From positions 8,792,001-8,856,000 of the forward strand of contig CM069596.1 of NCBI GenBank assembly GCA_035771175.1: DNA of 64,000 bases, given 5' to 3'. Each line of letters opens with the position of its first letter. Position 1 is the stretch's first letter. Below are positions 46,979-59,499 of the stretch, one piece after another. The DNA is from Paratinospora sagittata (lineage: Eukaryota; Streptophyta; Magnoliopsida; Ranunculales; Menispermaceae). The notes beneath the pieces are model-generated. The model ran no database searches. It was not told the DNA's origin and worked only from the letters and a program-made list of their open reading frames with translations. Both the position numbers and the translations under genes were made by a program.

Positions 46979-48908
46979 GACAAGAAACGTAATGTATCAT
47001 TGTATTGTATTAAGTGACAAGAATCATAAACTATCCAATATGGGGTTCCAACCCCTCAACCAATCCCCCAAAGTAAACCTCTAGCCAGCTTACTGGCACT
47101 AACCCAAAGAGAAGCCAAAAAGAAAGAATTTTTCCAAACAGTCTCCTACTCCTTATCTTGGCTTTCAAAAATGCGAGTATTCCTTTCCAAATCGACCAGA
47201 TAACTGCGAAGACAACCACCCTCCAATAGTCTCTCCACCTTCTCGGTAGGCAATTTTCATCGGGAAAAGCCCACATATTAGACTCATTAGGCACCGACTC
47301 CCACTTCAAAAAGGATTTCCACTTGCCCCAAACACCTTTGGTGAAATGAAAGTCAACAAAAATATGTTTACTGGATTCCCCAACTTCCCTGCATAGACCA
47401 CCAACTCGAGGAAAGAGCCCAACTTTTAAACCAGCGTTGAAGAATATCCGCACAATTTAACCAATCGTGAGCAATGGTCCATCCCAAGAATTTGGCTTTA
47501 GAAGTAACGAGCTTTCCAAATGAAGTCACGAGGAAAAGAGGGTATAAGGGGGCTAAGGCTGAGGCAGGGGCAAGGGATGAACAAAGGTGATGAAATAAGG
47601 ATTTAGAGGAGAACTTCCCTGTGGTTTCGAGGGGCCAAGACACACTATCACACTCACTAGATAAGCTCCTTCAAGAATTTCAAGAAGGGATGATGCTTCA
47701 ACACATTCTCTATCTGAGGGATTCCTTCTTAGGTGAAGATTCCAAGAAGGCCTACCCCCATCAACAAGATCACTAGTGGTCAAAAACTTAAAAATAGGAT
47801 GATTAGGCTTAGTTGATAACTTGTAAATATTTGGGAACAAATCACAGAATTTGGTTGTACCACACCAAGTGTCCTCCCAAAACTTAAAATGGCGACCATC
47901 GGCCACTTTAAGTCGAATAATATTAGAAAAGTGAGGATAAAGGGAGTGAATAAATTTCCAAGGGCTTCGATAGGTGGCTTTGGGAGACACACTAGCATCT
48001 CGCGAATTTTATTGGATCCCATGACGACTAGAAACCACTTTGACCCACAAAGCATATTTTTCCCTGATTTAGTGCCACAACCATTTACCCGCTAGAGCAA
48101 TGTTCTGAAATTCCAAATTACCATCCCTAAACCACCCTGATATAGCCTACTGACCAAGCTCTATCTCACAAGACTTCCACCTCTATCTTTGTCCTCTTTT
48201 TTCCAAAGAAACTTTCTCATCAGCTTTTCAATCTGCCACAACCTTTTTTGGAATTTTGAAAACAAATAGGAAATAAGTGGGGATGGCCTCAAGAACACTT
48301 TTGATCAGAGCTAATCATCCACCTTTTGATAAGAAACTTCTTCTCCAGCCGTCAAGCCTCCTAGAAATAGTTTGCATAACAGGGTCCCAAAAAGACAAAG
48401 ATAAAGGGTTACCCCCCAGGGGCAGCTCGAGGTATTTCAGGGACCACTGACCTATGGAGCATCCACACGAGGAAGCAGCCTCCACTAACTGAATCTCATT
48501 CATGCAGATCCCTGCTACTTGGCATTTCTCCAGGCTTAACTTTAAACTTAATATCCAGCAAAAACCTTAGATGATCCTCAAAGTATTAAGCAAGCTAGAT
48601 CCATCATTTTCCAACAAAAAGAGGTAGTCATCCGCGAATTGAAGATGAGACACTTGAATTTTGTCCCTACCCACATAAAAACCATTCACCACCGAAGCTT
48701 CCATGGCTTTATCCATCATACTCCCTAGCACATCTGTCACCACAACAAAAAGGCAAGGGGACAAGGGATCTCCTTGTCTTAGTCCTCTAGACCCAAAGAT
48801 TTTACCGCGAGGCCGACCATTCAAAAGAATAGAGTAAGAAACTGATGAAAGACACCCCTGGATCCAACGTCTCCACCTAACCCCAAACCCTTTCTTGCAC
48901 AAGACAGC
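46979..48908 (-). mobile_element. L1-type LINE fragment (RT, zf-RVT), inactive
   Basis: On -, the RT reads VLCKKGFG, SVSYSILLNGRPRG, GLRQGDPLSPCLF and LQFADDYLFLLEN (48902-48567). It then continues with SLKYLELPLGGNPL, a glycine/tryptophan-rich region, and zf-RVT-like words (KAKFLGWTIAHDWLN, FVDFHFTKGVWGKW). The 5' end is cut inside the RT, and frames shift several times. Its sequence is similar to the LINE at 52042, so both belong to one L1 family. Confidence 0.85.
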
Positions 48909-49494
48909 ATATAAACAACAGACCTAAATCTATTTACCTTGATGGAATAAAAGCAGCAGTGAGGATCTGAGGCTTCGATTTTGATGTTCAACCAAATAAA
49001 ACGTGGTCCTTTTGGTCTTCAACAGAACAATATTAATTTGAACAGGGCCAGGCAAGTAGCTTTTGCATAATTTGCATTAAGCGTAACCAAACCAACATGC
49101 AAGAGATAATTATAGCAATGTTCATGAAGTCATGATATCGTCCTTCAGGAACAAGAAAAGAGATTCCAAATCCAAATGCTTCTTAGTCACTAGAGCTGAT
49201 GGAATTAGATTTTTCTTCAGAAAAGCTTAGAAACTTCCTAATCTAGAGTTACTGATTTTGTTTGTCAAAAGTAATTTTGCTGCTCTACATCAAGGAAATG
49301 GTCTTCATTATTTTCCCATAATACTTGTCGTCAAAATGCAAGTCTGAAACAATGGTTTAAGATATGGTTTACCAAATTAGTTCATGATGGAAATGACAAC
49401 TACACTTACATAGTATCGGCTTTCTTAAACAAAATTAGTATCATCTGGATCATGAATTTGCAATAGAACTATAGGAAATAGATCATTATTTATT

Positions 49495-49697
49495 TATTTA
49501 TTTTGAGAAGAAACAATGTTAGTAGTTAGTTGTATAACTAGCTCCATCACCATACCGCACTCTTGGGGAGGTATTAGGTCCGTTCCTGACCTATTAATCT
49601 CCCTCACCCCCTAGGGTGAGACGGTTGCAAGAGTTGAACCTGAAACCTTTGGGTTCCAAAGCCACCTCTTTACCAACTGCACCAACTCCATGTTGGT
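49495..49697 (-). mobile_element. tRNA-derived SINE
   Basis: On - it reads GTTGGTGCAGTTGGTAAAG (box A), then GGTTTCAGGTTCAACTC (box B, GTTCAACTC). The body follows (CACCCTAGGGGGTGAGGGAG, AGTGCGGTATGGTGATGG) with an AAATAAATAAATAAAT tail. I did not find a clear target duplication. Confidence 0.75.
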
Positions 49698-49835
49698 AAT
49701 AAAGAAATGAACTTCACTAGCCTTCATAAAATTGTGTTTAGAAAAGCAATCAATAACCAATTCTTTCCAATCATGAATTCAAAATTAGAAGTTTAACTGA
49801 AAGAATACTTATTTTTTTAATATTTTTTTTAAAGG

Positions 49836-49840
<5 letters not shown>

Positions 49841-49871
<31 letters not shown>
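49841..49871. repeat. (TA)n microsatellite
   Basis: About 15 AT units run without interruption. Confidence 0.95.
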
Positions 49872-49873
<2 letters not shown>

Positions 49874-50052
49874 GGGAAATTACAACTTAAATCAGTGGCA
49901 CACATATGCCTGCTTTATGGGCCCACAAAGCCACTCCCATCCTCTAATCCAATCCCCAAATCTATAGCCCTTTGACAATTTACTATTTGCTACCCACATA
50001 GAAGCTAAAAAATGAGACCTTTCCCATACTTTGTATGCCTGAGAGAATATTA

Positions 50053-50330
50053 TTGATTCAGCTCAACTTAAGAAAGCCTTTTCTCAAATACATGGGGAAT
50101 ATAAATCCATTTCCTCCACTCAGCTCTATCAAGGGCAAAGTTAATAGTTATATTATAACTAATTATATCTTTCTTAATTATCTCTATCCATGTTAATTGA
50201 AGTCTTTTTCTACCTCTATCATTAACATCAATTACTAATAGGTCATGCTTCCTAACTAATGCATTTAATGGTCTTTGTTGTATACGTTTAAACCATCTCA
50301 ATTAGTTCTCTCTCTGTCTCTCATTCTATC
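50053..50330 (-). mobile_element. RTE-type LINE, C-terminal and 3' end fragment
   Basis: One frame on - reads MRWFKRIQQRPLNALVRK, then RGRKRLQLTWIEIIKKDI and FALDRAEWRKWIYIP, the conserved end of the RTE polyprotein. It then ends in the GTTGAG-type terminus near 50053. Confidence 0.82.
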
Positions 50331-52041
50331 TCTAACTAAGGCTTTTCTATTGATGTAAATTGTAAAGAGAGGGAAACAAGGTTCAAAAAATTGACAAAAT
50401 TTGTTGAATTTTGTCAATGTCCAACTTGACCAATTAAAGAGTAGTAAATTTAGAAAAAGTAAAACTTTGAGAGAAAACTCAATAATAGTTTATTTTTTCG
50501 TTTAGAAAATGCAAAAGTTAACCAAATATATTAAAATTCAACAAGACCCACCGTTCTTTTTGTTTCATCAACAAAAAACAAAAGAGTAACCAAAAGCTAT
50601 GCGCCATTTTTTATTTCATCAATCAACATAGCAACATTAAAGAAAAACAATAGTTTAATACCAACAATGAAAAATAAAAAAAAATAAAAACCAAAGGAAA
50701 TTTAAAAGAAAAGAAAAACTCAATAAGCATTGAAAGAGTTTCTATAGCCATCATTTATGATTTTAACAACTCATATAACAAGATAAAAAAAGCAATAAAA
50801 TTTAGTAATAAGCTAACAAATTAACAAGGTTGAATTCCAGTCTAGGATATTATATCGTTTAGGAGCAAGCTACTACAAAATTTAAAATTAAAACACTAAA
50901 CAGAAATCAAAACCAGAAGCAAACATTTTAATTCTTATCACCCCGCTTAACAAGAACTGGTTTTTTAGGTCATTTATGGATATTGTTATTAAAAGTGGCT
51001 ACCTATATCTGTTTTAAGCATATATTACAATAAATTTGGATATTTAACACAAAAAGTCTTTAAGATTTTCTAGTTTGGTGAATTTTTACAATAATTCTTC
51101 ATTTAAAGTTTTAACTTCCTTGAATTAATTCTAATTTTTAAGTGACTAAAGTCTAGGACGAAGTCAAATTTTCGACCCTCAAAGGGAAAGAAATAGCATG
51201 TCTTCCAAAGTCATACCATACACAAAAATCTGGTAAATCTTAGAATACATACGTCAACCGTATACCTTTTTGCATGAAGGTAGTGGCGGGGTACTAGCAC
51301 ACACAATCTCCAATCTTTGGAACATTAAAAACTTGGACTAAATTTGATTAGCAAAAACAGTAATTCATTTAGGTTATGTGCATTTCTTTCTAAAAGTCTT
51401 CTCTTGACAACTTCTGTAGGTGCTTAAAGAAAGGGAATGCAATTTGGGTCTGACTGCCACTGTTGGAGAGATGTTGTAAAATTAACACAAGTCATTGGAT
51501 TTTCCTTTATAATCCAGCATGTGCCTATGATTCTATATGGAGTGCTCCCACATTGATTTGGATCCAAACACATAAGATAATATTTACATAGTAGAGTGAG
51601 AAAATATTCCAAAAAGAAGACTGAATTTACTGTGGAATTTACATGACTGGTAAGACGGAAAAGTTCACGAGTTAGCCCACTAAAAGCAAATTCTCAAACT
51701 CCAATGTTACATCCACCACTTTGTTAGTTGAGAAATGTCAAATAGGCACACAAGATAAACCAACAGAATTTCAGGTAGAAGTTACCAGGTGCTTTTGAGG
51801 AACATGCTGCTAGTACCGAACTTGCAACTCAGGCAGATGTTGGGGTTGAATAAAAGACTTTTGAGTCGTGAAAGTTTCAGCTAAATCCACCACTGGCTTG
51901 TAAGAGATCTAAACAATAGCTAAAGCAAGCAACAATGATATACACTGGTTATTGATTATTCACATCTATCATTCACATAGAGAAGCTTTCTACGAGAATG
52001 GAGCCCAAAGATCTCAACATGAATGAGATTGTTAGAATACT
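50331..52041. other. Region without a recognisable gene
   Basis: This is AT-rich DNA without long open frames. One short segment on + (51789-51853), after TTACCAG, reads GAFEEHAASTELATQADVGV and then a stop. It looks protein-like but has no identified partner exons. Confidence 0.3.
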
Positions 52042-52538
52042 GGTATTAATATGTCCAAGAGTCAGTTAGTGGGCATACATGTTTCACAAGATTGGTTGGG
52101 GGAGATGGCAGATCAACTTGGATGCACTACTTGTTCTTGGCCTATGAAATACCTGGGTATGCCTTTAGGAGGTAATCCTTCCAAGATGGAATTTTGGGAA
52201 CCGAGTTGTATCCAAGGTATCGAGAAGGTTGGATGGATGGAAAAGAAGTTTCTTATCCAAAGGCGGTAGGCGTACATTAATCAAATCAGTGTTGGATGCT
52301 CTACCAACTTACTACTTATCTGTTTTCCGGATTCCACTGAAGGTGGCAAATCAAATCGAGAAATTAATGAGACTTTTTGTGGGGTAGTGATGATAGGCTG
52401 AGGGGTTCTCATCTAGTGTCTCAGAGCATTGTGCAGAGGAAGATCAACTAGAAATAAAGCTTTGGTTAGAAAATGGCTATAGCGTTTTGCGAGGGAGAAG
52501 GTCTCTTTGTGGAGGAAGGTTATCTGTAGTAGGCATGG
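52042..52538 (+). mobile_element. L1-type LINE, left part, interrupted by an LTR element
   Basis: The frames read LNMSKSQLVGIHVSQDWLGE, then WPMKYLGMPLGGNPSKMEFW, TLIKSVLDALPTYYLSVF and IPLKVANQIEKLMRLF, the L1 region just after the RT core. It is cut at the 5' end near 52042, carries frameshifts, and continues at 56190. Confidence 0.85.
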
Positions 52539-53216
52539 TGTCACGGTCATGTCAAGACATGCACCGTCACTCAAGGAAAGGGTCCGTGAAGTTTCGTCTC
52601 AATCGGGAGTGGCAATCTCGTAAATATGGCCCAATATGATTGGCCTCACATTTTGATCTTTCCTTTTGTAAGCAAGCTGAAAGCTTAACATCTACCTTAG
52701 GAAGGAGTAGTTTTCCAACTCTCCCTCATGACCATTACTTAGTCATGCATAGGACATTCCCTTGGTGCAACCCAGGGGGCCTGCTACCATCATCCTGAAG
52801 GGGGTAATGGTAGTTCCCATAGCATTTGGGTAGGTTATGGGACACTGCCATTGGGCTAGTAGTGCGGGGTTCACTGGTAAGCAGGGTTGGGTATCTAACA
52901 CTGTTATGTCACCCACTATCGAGTTGAACGCATTGAGCTATCTTTAGCCTATGTGCTAGAATGTGTTCGTGGGGATACTCATGAGTGAGTTATCCATGGA
53001 ACTTGTCGATATTGTATGGTTCAGGGCGACACTGTGCAAGGTATGCTATCGAAGGTATCCGAGTTTTCCGTTCAAATGATTATCCGGTGCTACACACGTG
53101 TGACATATATGAGTCTTCCGCTGTATTATGAGTATATAGGTGAATGACTGACCAAGAATATGGGTATTCGAGGTGTCGCATGAGCAATTTGTCTGTGTCA
53201 TAAATATGCCCGTGAC
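52539..53216 (+). repeat. 5' LTR of the non-coding LTR element (678 bp)
   Basis: It ends CCCGTGACA just before the primer site. The last ~115 bp, between two GTGACA words, are missing from the right LTR. Confidence 0.8.
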
Positions 53217-55626
53217 AAATGGTATCAGAGAGTGAAGCAAATCCGAATAGCGCGAACCTCATGACGAGTTAGTGCAAGGAAGAGATACAGTCGGAGAATG
53301 TGCGCGATGAGCAATGGAACCATCATGGTGAATGAGATGTACAATAGTGGTGTCGGTACAATGCCTAGAGTGGCACGATGATGGGAGGATACTCGATACG
53401 ATAGTTGGACCCGAGCAATATCCAAGAAGTAAGTAGAGCTTCAATGGTCGACAAGTGTGTTGACATAAGAGCATGTGCAAGGATGTATGTCAAGTGAAGC
53501 ATATGGGACAAGATGACTGTAATCGTTGCTCCGAGTTGCAAAGACAAGGCATTGAGCACATGTCACATGTGAATCGATAGTGTTAAAGGTTGCTAGCAAT
53601 CGAAGAGGTCCGATGGGATCCAAGCTAGTGACGAGATCAGTACGAGAAAGGTACCGCACAGACAAGTTGCAACAAGGTGATCACGTCAGTGGACGATATA
53701 TCGATGTACTAGAACACAACTAAGGTGTTGTGTGTGTGGCTTCGAAGGCGATGGTTCTGAGTAGTGGTGAGGACTACTGGCCGTCAGTGTTGCTAGCTCC
53801 AAAGCGATGACAGTATGTGGGAGACTTACTTGAGCATCAGATGGCTGATAGTAACAACTTGAGAACAGTGTATTTAGATGAGATGACTTAAGAGACGAGT
53901 TGTGTGGGTTCAGTTGGGGCTTTGCAATGGTTTGGGTGGATGCCAGTGAGCGAGGTGACTCCAGTGTATTCAAATGTATGCAAGCAAAGTTACCAACAGT
54001 TTGAACAAACCCAATGAAGTGTAATGAGTTATCTTGCCTACTCGGAGAGGAGCATGCCAAATTGGTTTTGGGTGATCAGCGAGTCACGTACAAGTTCAAG
54101 AGTGAACGAGCTACCATGTTCAAGAGATGGGCTAGTCCAAGATAACAACATTTTTCAGTAGAAATTGAATTGAGGCAAATCTTCAGCGTCAACAAGGGAA
54201 ATTGTTCAAAGGAACATACACTTCCAGGAGGGAAGGTCGACAGAAAGCCAATACATCATGGGTGAACAGTTGGGTACCTTGTGGTATGAGTACCATAAAG
54301 ACAAATGGGGTGAGTTGCTTGTTCTCAGGGTGATGACATGGCATCGAGGGACTAGAGTTCAAGATTGCGGTGAACTTTGCTCAAGACCTCAGATGTGCAG
54401 AGTGGGCACAAGTGCAACTTTGTGAGTGCATGGTGGCATGGTTAGATGCTTCGTGTTAAGGAGTATCTCAAGTGGGAGATGCATGGTATTGCATCATTTT
54501 TCAGAGTGAACACTTGCTCAGGACGGAGAGCAATGGTATTTGAGTTCTTGGCAATTGAGTCCTTCGTGGTGGACATTTAGTGCAAGATTCATTTGGCAAA
54601 GTATGCGTAGTCCTGCAGTGTAAGAATGAAGTTGGGGTGCTCTTTTCTTCGGATGGGAAAGAGGCACGTATCTTGGAAATTGCTACTCGGCTAACAAGAA
54701 GGTTAGTTAGTAGTTGAGGGGAGTAGTGATTTGAGCAATGCTTGTTCTCAGGGTGAAGACGTGGTGTCGAGGGACTAGAGTTCAAGATTGCAGTGTTGGG
54801 AATCAAGTGGGGTAGAGCTTCAACATACGTGTTACTCCAGATCTTGACTTGTTCGAGTAGAAGCACAGGGTGAAGAACAATCATCGTGGTGATGGTGAGC
54901 ACGAAGGTGCGAGGGAGAGCTACATCAGGTACATGCAAGCTCGTTCCAAAGGTTGTGACTTGTTCGAGACAAGGTGAAGAACAAAATCATGTTGATGGGC
55001 ACAGTGGTGCAAGCACAGAGGTGCGTGAGTTCGAGGTACTAGTGCAAGGAGAAGCACATAGTGAAGAACAACCGTAGTGAGTGCAAGCACGGAGGTGCGT
55101 GGGTGAGTTACATCAAGTAAATGCTAGCTCATACGAGAAGTTTGGTGCATATTGGGAATCAAGTGCGGTAGCCCATCACAACATAGTGTTACTCCATATC
55201 GTGAATTGTTCGAGGCACTGTGCAAGCAGAAGCACAGGGTGAAGAACAATCGTGGTGGTTGGTGAGCACAAAGGTGCGCTCACGGAGGTGCGAGGGTGAG
55301 CTACATCAGATAAATGTTAGCTCATTCCAGAGGGGATACTAGAGATCTTAGAGGTGGAGAGATCATTGCTACATTGAGAAGTAACGCAATGCCCAAGAGT
55401 AGATGATTACTATCAGAGTAAGGAGAACAGTGGTTCCTCAGCAGAGAAGTTGAATGGGATAGAGATCCAAATTCAAGGCAGGCAGCGAGGCCACGAGTTG
55501 GGGTGTGACAATCAAAATGAGCATATTGAGATGCCGATGAGAGGGAATTTGCATGGAAACTACACCAGAGAGATGAATTCAGCGATTGTGTCGATGAAGG
55601 GCATCGACCATTCAAGTGGGGTAGTT

Positions 55627-56189
55627 TTTCACGGTCATGTCAGGACATGCACCGTCACTCAAGGAAAGGGTCCGTGAAGTTTCGTCTCAATCGGGAGTGG
55701 CAATCTTGTAAATATGGCCCACTATGATTGGCCTCACATTTTGATGTTTCCTTTTGCAAACAAGCCAAAAGCATAACATCTACCTTGGGGAGGAATAGTT
55801 GTCCAACTCTTCCTCATGGCCATTACTTGGTCATGCATAGGACATTCCCTTGGCGAACCCAGGGGGCGGTTACCATCATCTTGAAGGGGGTAATGGTAGT
55901 TCCCATAGCATTTGGGTAGGTTATGGGACACTGATATTGAACTAGCAGTGCGGGGTTCACCGGTAAGTAGGGATGGGTATCTAACACTGTTATGCCACCC
56001 GCTATCGAGTTGAACGCATTGAGCTATCTTTAGCGTACGGGCTAGAGTGTGCTCGTGGGGATACTCATGAGTGAGTTATTAATGGAACTTGTCGGTATTG
56101 CATGGTTCAGGTTGACACTTTGCAAGGTATGCTATCGAAGGGATGAGTGTTTTGCTCAAGTGATTATTCGGCACTACGCACGAGTGACA
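55627..56189 (+). repeat. 3' LTR of the non-coding LTR element (563 bp)
   Basis: It matches the 5' LTR up to GCACTACGCACGAGTGACA and stops there, 115 bp shorter. A deletion between the GTGACA repeats would explain this. Confidence 0.8.
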
Positions 56190-56975
56190 TTTAGGTAGGC
56201 ACATCTCCCCCCTAGAAAGGAAAGGGATGTTGACCTTAGTTAGTTTGCGTGAGGGGTGTTATCTTTCTGCGGATGATGACAGGGTTACTTGGCCATGGGA
56301 ATCTTCGGGAACTTTCACCACCAAATCATTCCATGAATCTATTTTGAATGTGTCAAATATTCCTCTCTTTTCTTATCATTACTTTGTTTGGAAAGCACAA
56401 GTCCCATCAAAGGTTAAATTATTGGGGTTGGTTGCTTCTCATGGGAAGATGAATACGGGTGATATGTTGCAAAAAGAATGCCTTATATGTATTTATCCCC
56501 ATATTGGTGTTATCTTTGCAATCAAGATCAGGAGTTTGAGGGGCATGTGTGTTGGCGGTGCCCTTTTGCCAGGGAGGTTTGGAGTAGATGGTGCTACCAT
56601 TTTCAGGTTATGAATTGAATGGATGCGGAGGATGAGAATATAAACATAGTCACTTTTATGAACATTGTCTAGGCATCGTGGAAAGAACATTGAAAAGTGG
56701 TTTGTCTGGCAGTACTGTGGTCTCTAAGGAAGAAGCGTAATAAATGTGTGTTCCATGACGAGATGAGTTTGGCAGTTAAAGTGTGGGAGAACTCCCAACT
56801 TTTAGCTTCTTTTTGGGTGGCCAATAGTAGCTTGTCAAAAGGCTATACTTTAGGGGATTGGATTAGAGGGTGGGGGAATTTTGTATCAAATTAAGATTTG
56901 GTTGTTTTGATGTATGTATCTTGGTATATATATTATCTTATAGTTTCTTTTGAAAAATAAAAATAAAAAAACATG
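56190..56975 (+). mobile_element. L1-type LINE, right part, with A-rich tail
   Basis: It continues the LINE of 52042-52538: DDRVTWPWESSGTFTTKSFH, then YFVWKAQVPSKVKLLGLVAS (zf-RVT region) and VVCLAVLWSLRKKRNKCVFH. It ends in AAAAATAAAAATAAAAAAAC near 56971. Frameshifts make it inactive. Confidence 0.83.
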
Positions 56976-57131
56976 AAATGAAGAGAAAGGGGAAAGATAG
57001 TGTTGGTTCATTAGAGGGAAGCAAAACCTCCCAATAGGTTCTTTGAGGGAATCCAACCTCCCAATAGAACAAAGCATTGACCTAATGACCAATCTCCTCT
57101 CTCATTTTCATTCATTTTCTCTCTTAAATAG
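56976..57131. repeat. LTR scrap with GGAACCAAAACCTCCCAATAG-type words
   Basis: It contains GAAGCAAAACCTCCCAATAG and TGAGGGAATCCAACCTCCCA. Similar words recur at 57950-58000 in the same direction and at 59520-59575 and 21970-22015 in reverse. These are probably LTR pieces of one family. Confidence 0.5.
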
Positions 57132-57662
57132 GTGTCAACAGTTTGATTTGATGCTCAAACCTAACCCAAACCAAACATAATAGGTTTCGGTTCGGTTTAG
57201 GTTGATCGGTTTAGTTCAAATTACCAAACCGAACCGAACATAATCGGTTTGGGTTGATTGGTTTGAAGTTTTAAATGCACCTACATTAAATAAATCAAAA
57301 TAGTTAATTATGAAAGAATATATATGAAGTAATCTTAAATTTCCTAATGTGCATTTAATAAATTTAAAAACAATCTTTACTATTTAAGATAATTATAAAA
57401 TTTAAAGGACAATGTTTATATCATAAAAGAATACTAGACATTGAAAAATAAATGACAACACTTTTTCTTTTACAATCGGTTTGGTTTGGATCGTTCGGTT
57501 TAGATCGGTTTTCAAACCTTCAAACCATAACCCGAACCAATCCTATAAGGTTATACTTTTTCCAAACCTAACCCAAATCGAACTTATTCAAAACGAAACC
57601 AAACCGAACCAAACACACCAATTCGGTTCGGTTTTGCAGTTTGAGCCAATCCATTGACACTA
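57132..57662. mobile_element. MITE-like element rich in GGTTTGG/CCGAACC words
   Basis: The ends are inverted (GTGTCAACAG…GCTCAAACC at the left; GGTTTTGCAGTTTGAGCC…TTGACACTA at the right). They are flanked by CTCTTAAATAG (57121-57131 and 57663-57673), longer than the 8 bp of hAT but possibly extended by chance. It is non-coding. Confidence 0.65.
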
Positions 57663-57872
57663 CTCTTAAATAGAAGATTAGAACACCTAAAATCTGATAA
57701 AGTAGGCACACCACACAACCCAAGTTCTACAAAATGGTCATGGTGGGCAAAAATAGACAAAACATAGAAAATAATAAAATTTTGACTGTAACACTCCACG
57801 CTTTGCTACCGCCCTTCGTGGCACCCATTTTTTGATCCCATACTCGACGTGGCTCTTGGCTCTTATACCAAA

Positions 57873-58010
57873 TGTTATAAACTCATTTGTTTGTAAACTA
57901 AAAAAAATATTAATAAAGAGAAGGGAAACATAAACTTGGTCCATTCAAGGGAACCAAAACCTAACAATAGGTTCTTCAAGGAAACCCAACCTCTCAATAA
58001 ATCACGCAAT
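57873..58010 (-). repeat. LTR end with primer-binding-like site
   Basis: On - an LTR-like end (CAAATGAGTTTATAACA) is followed by TTTGGTATAAGAGCC, a diverged initiator-Met primer site. The element beyond it, towards lower coordinates, has been lost or overwritten. Confidence 0.5.
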
Positions 58011-58690
58011 GACCATGTGTATAAGATCAGTGAAGTAGACAAGTGGCACAAATCAAGAAAGGTTTATCATAGGAAAGGTTTATCTTGGGTTTATCATAGG
58101 AAAATATTCCAAGGCCCAAATTTTGGTACCCATATACGTGATAGTCATGAGGATGTTTGTTGAAAGATTGCTTTAAGCAATGAAGGCTACAAAGCTTATG
58201 CTGATTTAAGAATAAAGTTTGTTGAGTTTAATGAAAGAGATATGGTTATGGTGCGGATAAGGCCTAAACGTTATCCTAAGGGTGCCTACAAAAGGCTACA
58301 TTCCAAGAATGTTGGTCCATTCAAATTTCTCAAAAGAATTAACTCTAATGCTTATGTTTTTGGTTTGCCTGAAAACATGAGCATCAACAACATTTTTAAC
58401 AGGATACCACTCTCTATCCTGGCCATGAAGAAAATACATCAAATGAAGGTCCCAATGCTATCCTTCCACCTACAGCAAGTTCCAAGGATGAAATTGAAGA
58501 ATTGTTGACTACTAGATTCTTTTCACAAGAGGTGGTGGTTATCAAAAGTATCTTCTTAAATGGAAAGTGCACCTACTTTAAAATTGTACTTGGATCACAA
58601 ATGATGAATTATTGAATTCCAACGACTAGATCATGACCTTTATGATAGATACCATGCTTTTAACTCGTTGGGGACAAGTTTTTCAAAGCC
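58000..58690 (+). mobile_element. Ty3/gypsy remnant (integrase C-terminus and chromodomain region)
   Basis: The frames read FVEFNERDMVMVRIRPKRYP, then KGAYKRLHSKNVGPFKFLKR and INSNAYVFGLPENMSINNIF. These match the C-terminal integrase domain of plant gypsy elements. A frameshifted chromodomain-like trace follows (EIEELLTTRFFS…). Neighbouring pol and gag are absent. Confidence 0.8.
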
Positions 58691-59499
58691 TGGGAAATTG
58701 AAGTAGATAAGTGGTAGAAATCAAGAAACGTTTATCATAGAAGAGGAGAAAAAGGTTCCAAGGCACAAATTCTGATTTGGAATTCTCTAGAAGATGGTGG
58801 AGCTATTTGTGACCTTCTATAGGTCACCTCATTAATGCAGTTGTGCAATCAAAGAGTTGGGAGTTGGTCAAGAGGAAGGTCAAAGAGATGGTTCTTTCAC
58901 CAAGAAGTATTAAGTGTCCTTAGTTTTCCTAGATTTCCTAGAGTTTTAATGCATGTATTTTCCAAGAATCGTCGATGATACTTGATCTTCTGTGCTGTAA
59001 GAGTCTATAAATAGGATTAAAGTCTTCTTTTTGGAGCATTGAACAAAGTTTCAAATTTGAGTTTTCTCTCCTTTGGAGTTGTGTGATACAATCCAGCCTT
59101 AGGTGTGATGCCAAGGACTTTTAGGAGTGATTCATAGACCTTCTAACTTATTTTGCTATTCTAATCCTTTTACCTTTATTTTTCACAAGCATTTCCAACC
59201 CAAAAAGAACTACCAATTCTGTAACTTAACCCCCCTTTGCCCTAATAAATCGGAAAATGGATGTCATTGCAACAGTAGGAAAGCATGGTAGAATTTTACA
59301 ATCACATTTTTTTATTGTTTTCTATGATTTGTGTATTTTACCAAGTTGAATAAGTCAAGGTAGTTATAATAGTTCTTGCCCGCCATGACCAATTTGTAGA
59401 ACAAGTGTTGTGTTTATGCCTAGTTTATAGGATTTTAGTGTTGCAATCTTCTATTTAAGGAAGAAAATTAATGAAAATGCCGGAGGAGATTATCACAAT

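Larger units (their letters stand above)
52539..56189 (+). mobile_element. Non-coding LTR retrotransposon (LARD-like) inserted in an L1 LINE
   Basis: Two direct repeats (52539-53216 and 55627-56189) behave as LTRs. The left begins TGTCACGGTCATGTC, the right TTTCACGGTCATGTC. Right after the left copy is TGGTATCAGAGAGTG (53220-53234), an initiator-Met-type primer site. A purine tract (AAGTGGGGTAG) precedes the right copy. The 2.4 kb internal region has no gag, protease, integrase or RT on either strand. It holds its own repeats, including a ~55-bp block at about 54319 and 54742 and GAAGCACAGGGTGAAGAACA copies near 54860-55250. No target duplication is visible. The element is probably mobilised in trans, like other LARDs. 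Confidence 0.78.

Noticed and set aside
48938..49016. Part of the neighbouring L1 LINE
   Set aside because: The peptide does not match the L1 region expected upstream of the RT part at 48902, so I kept it only as a weak exon candidate.
53046..55615. Several overlapping open frames of 60-145 codons on - inside the non-coding LTR element
   Set aside because: They overlap each other in different frames, are rich in Ser/Thr/Leu/His without domain motifs, and run against the element's own direction. They reflect a scarcity of stops in the complement of TGA/TAG-poor repeats.
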